From: Ornithodoros turicata
Taxonomy: Eukaryota; Arthropoda; Arachnida; Ixodida; Argasidae
Assembly (NCBI RefSeq): GCF_037126465.1
Contig: NC_088206.1
Location: 8,903,187 to 8,967,186, forward strand
Length of the DNA: 64,000 nt
Direction of reading: 5' to 3'
This document shows, one piece after another, positions 41,901 through 53,955 of this stretch. The notes beneath the pieces were generated by a model. It did not search any database. It had not been told where the DNA came from and saw only the letters and a list, made by a program, of their open reading frames with translations. Positions within the stretch are counted from its first letter, which is position 1; every line of letters starts with the position of its first letter. The translations under genes were made by a program, and so were the position numbers.

Positions 41901-44886
41901 TGCGTACAGAAAATTTTTTTTTTATGTTAGATGTCACGTCAAGCTACGTCCTTTCGTAATTTGCCAAAAAGAGAAAATCTTTTGGATGGATTTCTGGGCT
42001 AATTTAAAACGCGTGGCACGAAAAACTATCCGAAAACTGCGTGAACTGAAATCGGGACCGAACTTTTTATAAGTCCATCACCGCATGGTACCGAACTGCA
42101 AGCCAAAATTCAGCCGAGGACTGCTGACCTTCGGGCACATTACCTTTCAACCATCCAGCTCAATCAGCTATAACCTCTGTATTCATATGGGTATAGAAGT
42201 CGCGCACACGGCAACAGTCGGCCCGATTGCTACGTCATGGTTGCTCAGGTTCTCCTTTCTCCTGAATAGCCATTGGATGCTTGCTACTTTTTCGGTTGGC
42301 GTCACTTCCCATTTCAGAGGAGAAATCTGGCTTGGCCAGAAAGGGCCGAACGCGGCCCGGAATTCTGTTCTCCGAATAAAGTTTGGTCCCGAATTCGGAC
42401 GCTTTTCGGGCCATGCGGTTCATGCCTTTTTTTTTTTTTTTTTTTTACCTGGACAACAGCACATACAAATGATTTGTTACACAGTGGGAAAGCGGATTCG
42501 TCAAAAGGAAAGTATGTGTAAGAATGAAGATCTTCATCCATCCATCTCCTTTCCCTTTTGACCGTTCTGGTTTTCGATTGTGCGATAAATCCTTTACCGG
42601 TTCTGAACCGTCGTGTGCTGTTGTACAAGTGGAAGTCCTCATTCTCAAGGAAATGGTTCCTCTGTGTCCAGTTCATGGCAGCAGGAGTACCCTTATTTCT
42701 TTCTACTTTACTCAGTTTTATTCCACATTGCAAGAAATTTAGTGCCTAATATTTCTCTGACAAAGTACGCCTGTGACGTAAGCAGTTTGATCGACAAAGA
42801 AGGAGAAAACAATAAAACATTGGAAGCGGTGGTGCACATCCACTTTGATCGCATTCCGTCGTTCCATAATCCAGGGAACTGCCTCTAAGCCCGAATTAGC
42901 GCTCTCACTTTCAATTTCGGGGGTAATTGACAGGACGACGATATGAACTGTCTCTTCTATATCAGCGAAACGCGGATGAGAAAAAAAAAAAAAAACGATG
43001 AAAGGAATCATCACTTATAAAAGGATCACTGTAGTTGGGACGCTCAAGAGGTAATTTGCGTAGCAGGCGTACCTTACTTGCATGGCCATCATGTTTCGAT
43101 TAACTGCTTTTTTTTTTTTTTGTCTCCTGAGATCTCTTCTGCACGGAATCGGGTGAAGAAATCAGCTCGAGAATATACGCTGTGTCATCGCTTCGACATT
43201 CTATCGGTTGCGACATATAAGTATTAGTTTCATTAGCTTCTATATATTACCGGACAGTTTTCTTTCGATGGTCCGCCCCTGTGAGAGGGAGAACACGTGT
43301 TGTACGCCGATCAGTTTTCGATTGACTGTCTTAGCGAAACGTTCCTGCAAGCAGACGCTACACAAAAAGAAGACAGAACTTTTCTATCGTCGTCGTCGTC
43401 CTATAGCGTCACTATATGGACGTATCGTATGAATCTAGGAGTATCGTGTATCGTATTTATAAGTCATACTTCTTAGCGCCTTCGTAATGGTTTTGTCGCC
43501 ACACGACACTTTGGCAATAGCAACGACTATTGCCAGGGGTTTTCGGCTACCTGTTGCCTCGTCCAGAGGTTTCCTCCCTGAGATGAGAATGTATGGTTCA
43601 GAAACTGGGGTTTCTTTGCTTTCCTTGCGAAAGCACGTCCGACTGCTGCGGTTTCTTTATCGGTTGCTTCGTCATAGGAGACTTGGGGGGGGGGGGGATA
43701 TGTCTATTACGAAAAAAAGAAAGGCAAGCAGAAAGGAAAGGTCAGTCAGACAGAAGTCTACTTGCTATTCCTTGTACGAGACAGCTTTCTCACAATGGTC
43801 GTACATTAGGGTGGTGACACACAGACCAAAATATCGTATGACCATGAGGAACTCTTTTTATGCGTCCAGAAGTTTCTGTTGGTGTACACAGGGATATAGA
43901 AATCAGCTATATCGTCTGTCCAGACTGTCCAGAGTTTCCTCCTATACGTATTATTGGAGCAGCGAAACGCAGACCATTGCGTCCCAAGACCAGGCTTCCC
44001 AATGGCCATTTCTGCTTCCGAACGGTCACTTTACAAGTGAAGAGAAAAGTAAGGTTAAGGAACTGTCATCAACGATTTCCAAAGAGTAACGTTGCATCAC
44101 TTTTGACGTAGGCGTCTGAGCATTGTTGATTCATTAGCTATTCCGTAACATTTGAGAACTCGTTCTAAGTTTGTTTTGGGAACTGTCAGACAGGTATCGT
44201 CAATTTCCAGCTGATTGGCGACCGAAAACAATGCAGCGCTTGATGAACATCAGTATCGTCTTTGCTTCAATGTTTAATACCGGGTTTGCCTTAACTTGGC
44301 TGAATATAGTTGATGGATACGATAGTTCTCGGCGGACGAGATAGATGAATAATCTCAATAATTCCATTCAATTATTTACTGTTGGTGGTGCCACTAAGAA
44401 CAGTGAGGTGTAATAATCTGGTGGACACCTACGGTATGAAAACTTGTGTCCGCGGACATTGGCAGTAGTGGAAGAAACGACGCTAGAAAAATATTTTCTA
44501 TGTGCCCGCCTTGTGCGTTCAAGTGGCACATTACCTTCTCAAATGGAAACAATGCAACTTCTTAAGCCTAGTGCCATCTAGACACAGAATACCCTGCTGG
44601 TCTCTTACGTCCTTCGGAATATAAACAAAAAATTCGATGTCCACTGCTTCAGCCGATTTCCAACACAGACTCTCTGTGGCAGCCAGTGGCATGTCCATGC
44701 AGATGATGACGACCCGTCTTCATAGGCACGGCTGCTGAAAGCACGGTGTCGATCGGACATGACTCGTACATGACATGACTGACATGAGGCTCGATCTTAA
44801 TGACAACGTATCGCAATTTAAGCGATCAGGCTTTGTTTATCTAGGTGGCTTGTGATGTGATGTGATGTGAATAAAGAAAAAAATTG
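41901..44886. other. No gene recognised (intronic)
   Basis: The longest open frame (43487-44089, 200 codons, +) has no recognisable motif and runs through a poly-G tract. A long poly-T tract lies at 42427-42446 and a poly-T tract near 43108-43121. No bounded repeat was recognised. Confidence 0.35.
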
Positions 44887-45245
44887 GGATGTGAGTTTCG
44901 ACGAAGTCAAACTGGCTACCCCAGTACACTTAATACAGAAAGTTCAATCCGATGATGAGATGATGAAAACGCAAAAGGATGATGTCCAGAGACGAACAGA
45001 GATGATAATGGAGTTCAACATGTAGGTCAAAAGTTCAAGAGCTGCGCCCAAGTTAGAGTAAAGTGGCGGAATCACCGGGGGCACACACAGGACACATCAC
45101 ACATTCACCGTGTCATAGGATGTCCATAAGCCCGGTTGCATGCAAAAAGTCTTTAAGTGCCCTTAGCGCCTTGTCGGACGAAGGAGGACCTAATAGGAGG
45201 ATCTAGGTGGCGTTGCCCCGTTGTCCCCTTCTTCACTTTCCACCC
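44887..45245 (+). repeat. Interspersed repeat near exon 2
   Basis: GATGTGAGTTTCGACGAAGT followed by CAAACTGGCTACCCCAG has relatives at 45841-45885 (ACCCGACATAATCGGGTCGT, then GCTACTCCGG) and 47066-47110 (GATGTTAGTCCCGACCCAGT, then ACTGGCTACTCCA), all on the + strand. The remainder of this copy is non-coding sequence. Its nature is unknown. Confidence 0.45.
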
Positions 45246-45348
45246 TAAATCGCTACCGCTTGGAAAGGGCATGTAAACAGGTTTAACTTAGAACAGTCCC
45301 TCATATCAATATTTTTTACCCTCAACTATGTTTCTACTCCTTTCACAG

Positions 45349-45684
45349 ATGCACGTCTGCAAGCGGTCGAAGGTAAGGGAACGTCTCTCCCCTGCCCGAT
45401 GGATCCATCCACGGCAGTGTCGGTGCACTGGCAGAGGGAGCATCGGGAAGAGATGTACCGCTTGGAACGTACCCGTATACCAGGATCCGACGCTACCTTA
45501 GCTGGCGGAGTGCGTTGGACGACACCGCGCTGGGAAGACCGTGTGTTCTTTTCCTTGCTCAGCTCCCCTCCCGCTCTCAAGTTGAGCTCAGTGCATCGGA
45601 GCGACACTGGGACTTATACATGCCACGTTACGTACGCCAATGGAACACTCTGGATTGCGTCACGTGTTGATCTGTTCGTCGCCG
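45349..45684 (+). CDS. Exon 2 of a Sidestep-like gene: V-set immunoglobulin domain
   Basis: The exon is 336 bases, preceded by TTTCTACTCCTTTCACAG and followed by G/GTAAGC. Both borders are phase 1, the usual layout of an Ig-domain exon. It encodes 112 residues counting the split Asp: ARLQAVEGKGTSLPC with strand-B Cys16, the core Trp28 in VHWQ, GGVRWTTPRWEDRVFF (about 53-68), then SDTGTYTC with the D-x-G-x-Y-x-C signature and Cys92. An N-glycosylation sequon NGT is at 98-100. The EAVEG opening and the W..P..w.DRaFF block before the final strands are features I associate with the first Ig domain of Sidestep-family proteins, cell-surface partners of Beaten-path receptors in nerve-muscle wiring in Drosophila. 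Chelicerate family members are often labelled nephrin-like or hemicentin-like. It joins in frame to the signal-peptide exon at 5877. Later Ig, fibronectin and membrane exons must lie beyond the window. Confidence 0.85.
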
Positions 45685-45840
45685 GTAAGCGGACCTTGCC
45701 ATTTTCTTTTTTTTTTTTCTCCTCTCTCTCTCTTTTGTGGTTCTGCCTTACTGAGTCGTGATGTCCCCGGTACAGGGTCAGCACCCGGTAGAGCACAAGC
45801 ACTGTTGCTGGCTTGATAGATTGATATATAAAGAGATATC

Positions 45841-45885
45841 GAAATGGAAGACCCGACATAATCGGGTCGTGCTACTCCGGAACTC
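45841..45885 (+). repeat. Relative of the 44887 repeat
   Basis: CCCGACATAATCGGGTCG forms a small hairpin and is followed by GCTACTCCGGAAC, the shared word of this repeat group. It lies 157 bases downstream of the Ig exon. Confidence 0.4.
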
Positions 45886-46227
45886 GTGAATAGAAAAAGA
45901 TGAAAAAACAACCTCAAGATGAGGCATTTAAAAGAAAGAAGAAAAACCGCACACAGAAGCGAAACAAAAGCAAACACACAAACGAGCAGGGTCCACCTGA
46001 TGAATGAGTCCAGCAAATAAAACAGCAGTTCAAATGGACGTAGAATAAATACACCAATGGCCTTCATCACACAGCACAATGCCGAGATACACGGAGACTT
46101 CGGAGGGTGTCGACAAGGTCACGTGATCGCAAAAATTGCAGAACTGCGTGTATGACCGGTGGTGGTGATAGTGAAAGGGCTTGCCGTTGTCGGCCTCACG
46201 TATGTGGGCAACGTCACGACTGACGCC

Positions 46228-46290
46228 CTGGGGAAATGTGCGTCCTGGGCAGACTTCTAGGGGAACTGTGCCGACCGGAACTTGGTATAC
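46228..46290 (-). mobile_element. SINE fragment
   Basis: On the minus strand, GTCGGCACAGTTCCCC then GAAGTCTGCCCAGGACGCAC matches the SINE body at 37845. Only about 60 bases are kept. Confidence 0.65.
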
Positions 46291-46535
46291 TGAAAGGGCG
46301 GTTATCCGGGTGGGTCAGCGACCATTCTAAGATAGGGTGATGGTGCCTGTATTTAGTGCAGTCTTGAATGACGTGTGCAGAGCTTAAACAGTTTGACTTA
46401 AACACTGTTACTGTCTCGCCTGGTGTTACCGCATTTTACGGTAACCGTACCGGTATATTGGTGTCTGGACTCAGTTCAATCTTTCTGGGCCATGGGGCCT
46501 TGGTTATTTCCGTAGTAATTCGGAATACCGAAATT

Positions 46536-46562
46536 AGAGAGATAGAGAGAGAGAGAGAGAGA
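46536..46562 (+). repeat. GA microsatellite
   Basis: An AG/GA dinucleotide run with a single T interruption. Confidence 0.9.
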
Positions 46563-47065
46563 ATAAAAAAGACCGCCACAAACGGGGATGAAGAAGGGAT
46601 TGGGATCTGTTGTGGCATCAGCTATAGAGTGCACAAAGAAAACAAGACGGTGTTCAGAGCAAACTAGAGAGTTGTTCTTATGTTCGTACGGGCGTTCTTG
46701 CGAAGCGTCTTCGCATGGAGATCTGCAGACATGTACCTGTGGGATACGTGACTCGCCCGTTCGCGCAAGCGATTCCTGCGTACGTGCCATCTATCACGAA
46801 TGCCACGACGACGACCACTACGTGCATGGACCTCAGGGAAATTTCACCAGCCCTGTCACATACAACTGAAACGAAGGTCTCAGGTCAATAGCTGCCGATA
46901 ATTCGAACAGAAACTGTTCTTCTTGTGTTTTTCTGTATCTAAGTATAGAAGGACAGTCTCCGTTCTGCTTCGATCCGCCTTGACTGAGTCGCTGGATTTT
47001 TCGCTTTACGACTGACATATATATATTTACTCTGGAATTTGAATCGTAAAAGAAAGAAAAATATG

Positions 47066-47110
47066 GAGATGTTAGTCCCGACCCAGTCAGAACTGGCTAC
47101 TCCAAAACGC
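47066..47110 (+). repeat. Relative of the 44887 repeat
   Basis: GATGTTAGTCCCGACCCAGT then ACTGGCTACTCCA, in the same orientation as the copies at 44887 and 45841. Confidence 0.45.
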
Positions 47111-47945
47111 GTTTGTGGGTGGAAAAATAGAGTCAGAAAAAGAGAGAAAGAAAAAAAAACGGGAAAGAGGTAGAGTGGGTGAAGCAGGAGAAAGCATAAA
47201 GGAAACGGGAGGAAAGGGCAGGGGGAGACTTTAGAGACGGGAGGGACATTTACTCTGCCGGAATCGTGGCCGCAGTCTTTTCGGTATTGCACTTTAGTTG
47301 TAGTATATTGGCAGAGAAAAATATATATGCAAAACACCATAGCGTTCCTTCAATTTAGATTCATACTGCCTAAACTCAAGCCACGATACCATGGCCATCC
47401 CCTAAATTGCTCTAACTGCTAGCCTCCTAACTATATTAAAGGTTCACAACAGGAGTAAAAGATGAGAAGCGGGTGATACAGTGATGATACGGTCCTCGTA
47501 ATCTACTTAGCGCTTGCTCTTCATCGAAGTTCAGTTTTCGCTATACACTTTATTCTGTAACATCGCCGATGATGATAGTACAACACTATGCTGTTCGCGA
47601 CTGGAGCCAAACCTTTTGAATGGCGTATCTCCACATCCGGAACAAACCCGAACAAACAAACCGTGACGTGTTTCTTTCCACATACGTCTTCTTAACTGCT
47701 CATATAAGAACCGGAACGCTGCGTCAGAGCGTGCTTGGCAAACACCCGCTTTCGTCATCGATCGTCCCAATGGATGTGACATACGCGAAAAACAGGAAGA
47801 CGGGAAGCGTAGCGCTGTAGTTCCCGAGCTAGCTGATTTGTGGATTACTCTGCTTCGAGATTAATGTGCGCATGTTGCGTAAGTATATAGGAGAGGCTAC
47901 TCGCCAGAATACCGATGCCTGAAATATATGATGAAACGGAGAAGG

Positions 47946-48187
47946 TACAGGTGGCTGGACAAATGTTCACGGAACACGCTCCGGCGTGTCCTTTCCTCAG
48001 AGTGACACGCTAGCAGCGAATGGGACGTTACGGAGTTACAAACATGGGCCTATAAGTAACCTAGTCACCTCTTTGCAAGTCCGTACGGTACCATTCCGGT
48101 ACCCTCCGGTACCATTCGCTGCTGGCGTGTCACTCTGAGGAAGCAATGCGCCGGAGCGTGTTCCATAAACTTTTGTCCAACACTGTA
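47946..48187. mobile_element. Foldback MITE, TACAGGTGGCTGG ends, TA duplication
   Basis: The left arm TACAGGTGGCTGGACAAATG, then GGAACACGCTCCGGCG and AGAGTGACACGC, is answered on the right by GCGTGTCACTCT, CGCCGGAGCGTGTTCC and the complement of TACAGTGTTGGACAAAAG. Arms are about 80 bases and the total is 242 bases. The centre repeats GGTACCATTC-type words. A solo right-end relative lies at 15206. Confidence 0.82.
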
Positions 48188-48499
48188 TACAAACTCTTAT
48201 GAAATGATGATATTTGATTGTATGCTATTTGTAGCTTTCGGCATTTCATCTGTACGCAATTTCGGCGTGGTTTTAACGGTTTCTATTGCGTACAACAAAA
48301 TCAATTTTTGAGGCAGTATTTAGATTGCTTAAAACTACTGGACCTGTTCATACATACTGCAGACTACGTAGCGATAAAAGAAAAATATACAAATACTACT
48401 ACCGCACTAGCCGTGTGTTTTCGTTTATCCTCGTCTTTTGAGCGCTACATAGTCTGCACTGTGCAGCAATATTTAGACTAAACCAGCCAGCACCCAGCT

Positions 48500-49620
48500 A
48501 GCGTCCGTGCCAGCACCCAAGAACCTTTCCGATCGAGTATCGGCGATTATCCAGGCGTGCAAGCGATGATACAAGGGTACAACGGTGTGCACTGTACCTC
48601 GGGCAGTCTTGGAGTATATGATTCACGTCTTCAACTACATCACACAAACCGCAGTTGGGGGACGAAAGCTTGCCGAGCTTAAACAATAGCCGGCCACTGT
48701 ATGGAACGTTGAGGCGGAGCCTGTAGATGAGCGACGTGATTGGTCGAGGAAGCGATGACGGCATATAAAAACGGAGATCTGGGTAAACCTTGCGCAGGAA
48801 TGACGTAGAAGGGACACTTCTTCGCCAGTGTTCACTGCACAAACGTCTCGTAAGGGTACCAATTGTTCGCTTCGCGTCCTCTTGGGTGAAATACGTAGGT
48901 TGCGTCGGTACATCACGCGCCACATGAGCCCGTCTCGCAAGTAGGTCGGCAGCTTCATTTCCAGGGACGCCACAGTGACCTGGGATCTATTGCAAGGTGA
49001 TGTTATGTCCCCGTTTGACAGCGGACGAATACTCCCTGAGGCCGTCACACACCAGTGGAGCGAGGGAGCTCGAGCCGATGGTGCAGCGCAGAACTTGGAA
49101 TGCGGTTTTGGGGTTTATATCGTCTAATGAATCGGAGGTTGGTGGAACACAATGAAGGACAGCGCCATAAGAATGGAATGTAGCTCGGCCACAACAGCCG
49201 ACGTCGGGTGCGACACTTCTTTCAATCGACAGCTCGGGAATTACGAATGCACGTGATCCGAGAGCCGATCTGTGTCGATGAGCCGTCAGTAAAGATTTTA
49301 ATTCGGTGAAGCATACTAAGACTGAGTTGGCGAAGAACAATTGTTGTAACTGATTTGTTGGAAGCCAAGCCAGGGACATTGGCGTGCACTGGTGGTCGCT
49401 GAAGGGCCCATGGTTGGACTGCGGGTAGAGTCAGCTTTTGATGCTTGGGAATGAAGCTGCTGTGAGCTAAAACAGCTTGGCAGTAGCTGGATGCTGATCG
49501 TCGAAGAATGTGGCGCACTAATATGTGGCGGTAATGGCGAGTGGAGAGCCTCATGTTTTGAAAATATGTGAGCCCTGTGAAAACTGCGTAGGTTTATTGT
49601 AAACACTCTGTAAGGGATTA
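48500..49620 (-). mobile_element. RNase H-bearing LINE relic
   Basis: Reading down the minus strand, a segment with IKIFTDGSS (first RNase H Asp, near 49285) is followed by TSAVVAELHSILMALSF (Glu), PKTAFQVLRCTIGSSSLAPL and IPGHCGVPGNEAADLLARRA (final Asp). The C-terminal frame then runs 48923-48498 with SLIYRLRLNVPYSG and CGLCDVVEDVNHILQDCPRY, the Cys/His tail. Several frameshifts and stops separate the pieces. The 5' end is cut near 49620, so endonuclease and RT are absent. Orientation is opposite to the host gene. Confidence 0.85.
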
Positions 49621-50349
49621 AAAAAAAACTGCCTCTAGATTAATTTTTTTAAATGCCGCATTAAAAACGTTCAATGGGTGATTTCCGGCATTTTTCAGCA
49701 AATACCGAAAATCAGGGACCCTAATACATCATTCGCTCTTATACCTCCCCACTTCATCGTCAAAATATAATTGTTGTTGTCGCTCTTATAAGAAATTACT
49801 TTTAATTTCACAAGTACCTACGAATTGAAAATAGTATCGTGAGCTAGCACGAAACACTACCATAAGTATCCTAACCATACATTACCAGTACCCTACAATA
49901 CAATACAATACAATGTTATAATATAATACACCTTACCTTAGTACCAACCATAGTATCCTAATTGCTTCTCACGTTGTGTAGAGTCTCAAATTTGCCTGCC
50001 TTACATATTCATGTTTAATGAATACTATTCTGCTACCATATATGGACTTTTCTACCTATAAAGATCTCCCAGGTGCCAGCACGGTTTATCCGCGCTGATG
50101 GCATTTTCCATGAAGCTGTTTCGAGATGCACTACCCACTTTAAGTATATTTTCTACAAACAAGATGACCCTTCTGCTCTCGGTGCTTCTTTCGATGTTTC
50201 TTTTTTTTTTTTTCATTGCGCCCTCGTTTTGTTCGACTCCGTGAACGATTTGTATACTTAGCTCATTTCGCTTCCCCAACGGTGAAACAACCAAACTGTG
50301 CACACAAAGGGGAAGCAACGTCTTCCAACTGCTGTGTTGCATCTGGAGG
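49621..50349. other. No gene recognised
   Basis: AT-rich, with an ACAAT pentanucleotide run near 49896-49915 and poly-T near 50201. Confidence 0.35.
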
Positions 50350-51600
50350 ATGTGGAGCAAAAACCTAGTTTTCTATGAACGTAAGTGTGAAGCCCGTCGC
50401 CGCCTACAAACGAAGCTTGAAGCAGTTCCTCCAACAACTTACGCGCTTACACGGAACCACCGCTGGCAAGTCCCCCATCGGGAGACTGAAAAACCGCACG
50501 GAATCTCGCTTCGGAGCCACCATCCGTACTTTCACCGAGGTAGGGCACCTGCAATGCCCCGTAAGAAGCCGCCTTGGACAATTTCCGAAGTTCACAGCGA
50601 GCTATACCTATAGTTGGACTTTGGAAGAAAAATGAGCCCTCTGACGCCGTTGCTCAGTACCTTGCCGCCGACTGTATTCACTACGTCTACGGCACCGACA
50701 CCCACATTTACACTGACGCCAGCGTTGACAATTAACAGAATGGGCAAATGTGGCATAGCGTACTGCATACCATCATTGAAGCTAGAGTGAGATGAAAGCT
50801 TGGAAGGAGTGCTAACATCTACCGACGCAGAACTGATGGTAATAACTGAAGCGCTTAGGGCTGCAGAGACCCGCGAGGCTGCTAGACATTGTTGTAATCA
50901 CGGATTCACGAGGCGCTATCTCACGCATCGATCTCCACTCTGGGACGTGCTATTTCGATGGAGAGGCCCGGCACCAGCTGACAAGACTTAAATCCCGCGG
51001 TATCGCTGCAGTTGATGCCCTCCCATAAGGGAATTTTAGGGAATGGCCTAGCTGATGAGCTGGCCAATGCAGCTACAAAAATTGAACCGAAAGGCCAGGC
51101 GCATTCGAGTAGTTTCGCTTGCTCCAGAGCTATCAGAAGACATGTATGGAGGCTACATCCTGATACACAAAACGTGAGACGGGTCCGCACCTCGAGTGGC
51201 CTCTCCAATGCTGAGGTTTCCCTCCTGCTTCGCATCCGATCTCGTAGAGCCTACACGTGCGCCCACAATTTCAAACCCGGCCGCACTTCCAGTCCAAATT
51301 GTCGCCAGTGCGGTGAGGAACGGAACACAGAAACGGGGGAGCACATTATAATGGTGTGTCCGGCTACATCCGACGCCAGACGGGAACTCTTTTTTACCTC
51401 GGTCCCTTCACCCAGTAGGGTGAAAAACAATAAATAAATAAATAAATAAATAAAATAAATAAACTCCAGAAAGCAGTGCAGCACCCTGGAACATCAGAGC
51501 TACAGATTGAGGAGATCATCCATCCGCAAATCCGTAAAGAAAGCCCTGCTGATCTTTCTGAAGGCATTGGACCCTCACGGTCGGTTGTAGTGCAGGAAGC
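50350..51600 (+). mobile_element. RNase H-bearing LINE relic
   Basis: The RT connection region is readable near 50400-50690 (TAGKSPIGRLKNRTESRFGA). RNase H follows in pieces: HIYTDASVDN (about 50708), STDAELMVITEALRAAE (50819-50870), IVVITDSRGAISRI (near 50890) and SHKGILGNGLADELANAATK (51012-51080), giving the D-E-D-D acids in order. The C-terminal frame has SLLLRIRSRRAYT and CRQCGEERNTETGEHIIMVC. Past the nested insertion at 51390 the frame resumes (LQKAVQHPGTSELQIEEI) and ends at RKSVKKALLIFLKALDPHGR then a stop near 51600. Frameshifts show it is inactive. Confidence 0.85.
51385..51466 (+). mobile_element. Short retroelement tail nested in the LINE frame
   Basis: Between two copies of AACTC (51385-51389 and 51462-51466) lies a 72-base insert reading ACCTCGGTCCCTTCACCCAG and TAGGGTGAAAAACAAT, then AAAT repeats. 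Removing it together with one AACTC joins RREL directly to QKAVQHPG in one frame. It looks like the 3' tail of another retroelement inserted into the older LINE. Confidence 0.65.
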
Positions 51601-53877
51601 TGTAGAACCAGACACTGTGAGCCTTCACCCTCCCCCTTTCATCCCCCCCCCCCCCAGAGAAACGTGCCGCCAATCTATAGGCAGCCAGACCGCTCGAATC
51701 CCCACGTCAGCCAACCGACCAAACCGACGACCAAACCAGTGTCTTCAAAGTTGTGGCACCCCCGTGCCAAACTGCGATCGTGTAGTCAAGTATTTCCGGG
51801 GCATTGAGACAGACACCAAGTACTAAAGCTTAGAAATATCAGTGAACCGAGGTGGTACTCATCCGGTTTCATCACTTCAGGTCTGGCACATATGCTCGTG
51901 CCACAGTAATTTAACTCTTCATTCACCTTTTCTTTTGTGGTTATTTCTTCTTCACGTTCCAATTTCTCTCCTCCATTTCTTCTTCCATCCTAAGTGTTTG
52001 TCGAGTACTCACCTTTCAGTGTTAATAGAGCAGAAAGTTCCACATTTGTAGAACCATCATCTCCATATCTTTCCTTATTCCGCATCACCACCAGCGATCG
52101 GGTACACTATTCGCCCCCTGGCGATGAAACTCCCCATTCCTCATCTTAAAACTAAAGTTGTTTGTCTTTCCCTATAATATCGCCAACTCCTCCAAAGGAA
52201 AAGCACGGGTTCACAACGAAAAATAGCGAAATAATTCTGTTACGACTCGGTGGTGCTATTTTAAGACTTCGAAATTTTCGGTAAACGTGCGTGCGATTGT
52301 TCAATCAAAAGAACATCGCTCTCAATATAAAAGCCGGTGTTCACTACACGGACTACGCGTCTGTCATCTTTTCCCGTTTTCTGTTCGTCGAAGAAAACGA
52401 AACCGCGCTGTAGTTCCGGCTTTACATTTTCTGTGCTTCTCTCGCGCACCATACGGTGTTCACTGGCCTAATGAAGTTCTGTGTCAACAGGGTACGATCA
52501 ATAATCATACGCTACGTAGTAAGGAACAAAATTCAGCTTCATTATTCGAGTAAGATAACAACGTTCAGTACAACCTTTTTTATTGTTCTGTCCGACTTAT
52601 CTCCAGAGAACTTTCCTGCATCGACTTGATTGGACGCGGAAAAAGAAGGAAGCAGCATACCTGAACCGCAGCATTGCACACTCAATGATTTACGTACGGC
52701 GGTATTGAGGCAAACCTTTTTTTTTCTTATTAACGAAAGACTTTCTCAGATTTCCGCCCTGTGGAACAGGCACGCTGTTTCGAAATTCGAACTGTGGAAC
52801 CATGGATCTGTGCCAGCTGTAGGTTATGCGCGAAAATGAATTCGTACCGCCGAATGCGAAGTTGAATTAAAACGAAGTGCTTTATCAAAAACAATCGATC
52901 GGAATTACAAGAGGAATCCAAGCGTGCTGCGCTTGTACGTGGGTCGACCGTAGCTCCAGAAATATGTTAATTTACTGAGAGTAAATATCTGTGAGAAAAA
53001 GTTCTTGTACTGTACGAATATTTCGTGAATATTAATCGCTGGCTTCTTACTCGCCAGATTTATTCGCCAATTCTCCAATGCATGAAAGTCTCGCATACAA
53101 AACAATAGCAAATAAGAAAACAGAAAACGGAAGACAACAACGCAAGAAGAAGCGTTCGCCTTCGAAGCAAATGAATGATGAAACGCCGTTAGCCTGATTC
53201 AGACCCGGAGAGAATTCGGGAAGGTCAAGAGCTATTCCCCCTCCCTCTTCACCTACAGTCATAGTTATATCTACCTCCATTACCTTTCGCATTTCGTTCT
53301 GGCTGAGTTTACTTTGCAGAATGAGTGCAGCATCAACAATATTGTTTCTCGAGGAACACCGGAAACTTCGTTGTGTAGCGGCGAAAGGAATGATGACAAA
53401 ATTTGTTTTTCATTCTCCCTTCCGCGCTGCTACATCATGAAGTATGTATCAACCGGCCCACCTGCTACCTCGCATGTATGCGACCGGAAACTGTTGGCTA
53501 CTTTTTTTTCTCCCCTCGGCTATTCTATGCCTCTTTTGACGTGCTCCTCTTTAGGTAGGATCTCAACTCAATTGCACGACACGTTGCCATAGGGTGTCTT
53601 CTGACCGTCGTTTTAGCTAAGCAACAATTGGATTAACTGGCCACGCAATCATGTTTACGAGCAAGTAGGACCTTCATTATCCAGCATACTGGAGTTTCCT
53701 TATCGTATAAGTGTGATCAATAACTAAACAGTGGGAACAAACAACGCCATCTAGATTAAAGAAACCTGCTCGATGTTCCTCACTATCTCTCCTTCGTTGT
53801 AGACGAACACATGGTGTTGGTGGTGGCGGTGGTGATGAACTCCACGCTTCGGTGGGCAAGATCACGGTTATCGCAGG
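51601..53877. other. No gene recognised
   Basis: Contains a poly-C run near 51645-51656 and probably LINE UTR up to about 51830. Beyond that I see nothing recognisable. Confidence 0.35.
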
Positions 53878-53879
53878 TG

Positions 53880-53955
53880 GGGGGGGGGGGGAAGCGTGCG
53901 TCCTGGGCCGACTTCACAGGGAACTGTGCACACATTTGTCTTCGAGCGTCTGAGG
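53880..53955 (-). mobile_element. SINE fragment
   Basis: On the minus strand ACAAATGTGTGCACAGTTCC then GAAGTCGGCCCAGGACGCAC matches the SINE body at 37845, followed by a poly-C tract. Confidence 0.65.

Larger units (their letters stand above)
5974..45348 (+). other. Inferred intron 1, about 39.4 kb
   Basis: The donor GTAAGT is at 5974 and the acceptor TTTCTACTCCTTTCACAG ends at 45348. Both borders are in phase 1. No further host coding exon is recognised between them. The content is almost entirely transposon relics, MITEs and simple repeats, listed separately. Very long first introns after a signal-peptide exon are common in arthropod Ig-superfamily genes. The alternative is that the two exons belong to different genes. 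Confidence 0.5.

Noticed and set aside
43487..44089. Open frame of 200 codons on the + strand
   Set aside because: It passes through a poly-G tract, shows no conserved motif and has no splice-site context.
46588..46869. Cysteine-containing frame downstream of the Ig exon, considered as a next exon
   Set aside because: No Ig or fibronectin signature and borders do not show a phase-1 acceptor. Probably chance.
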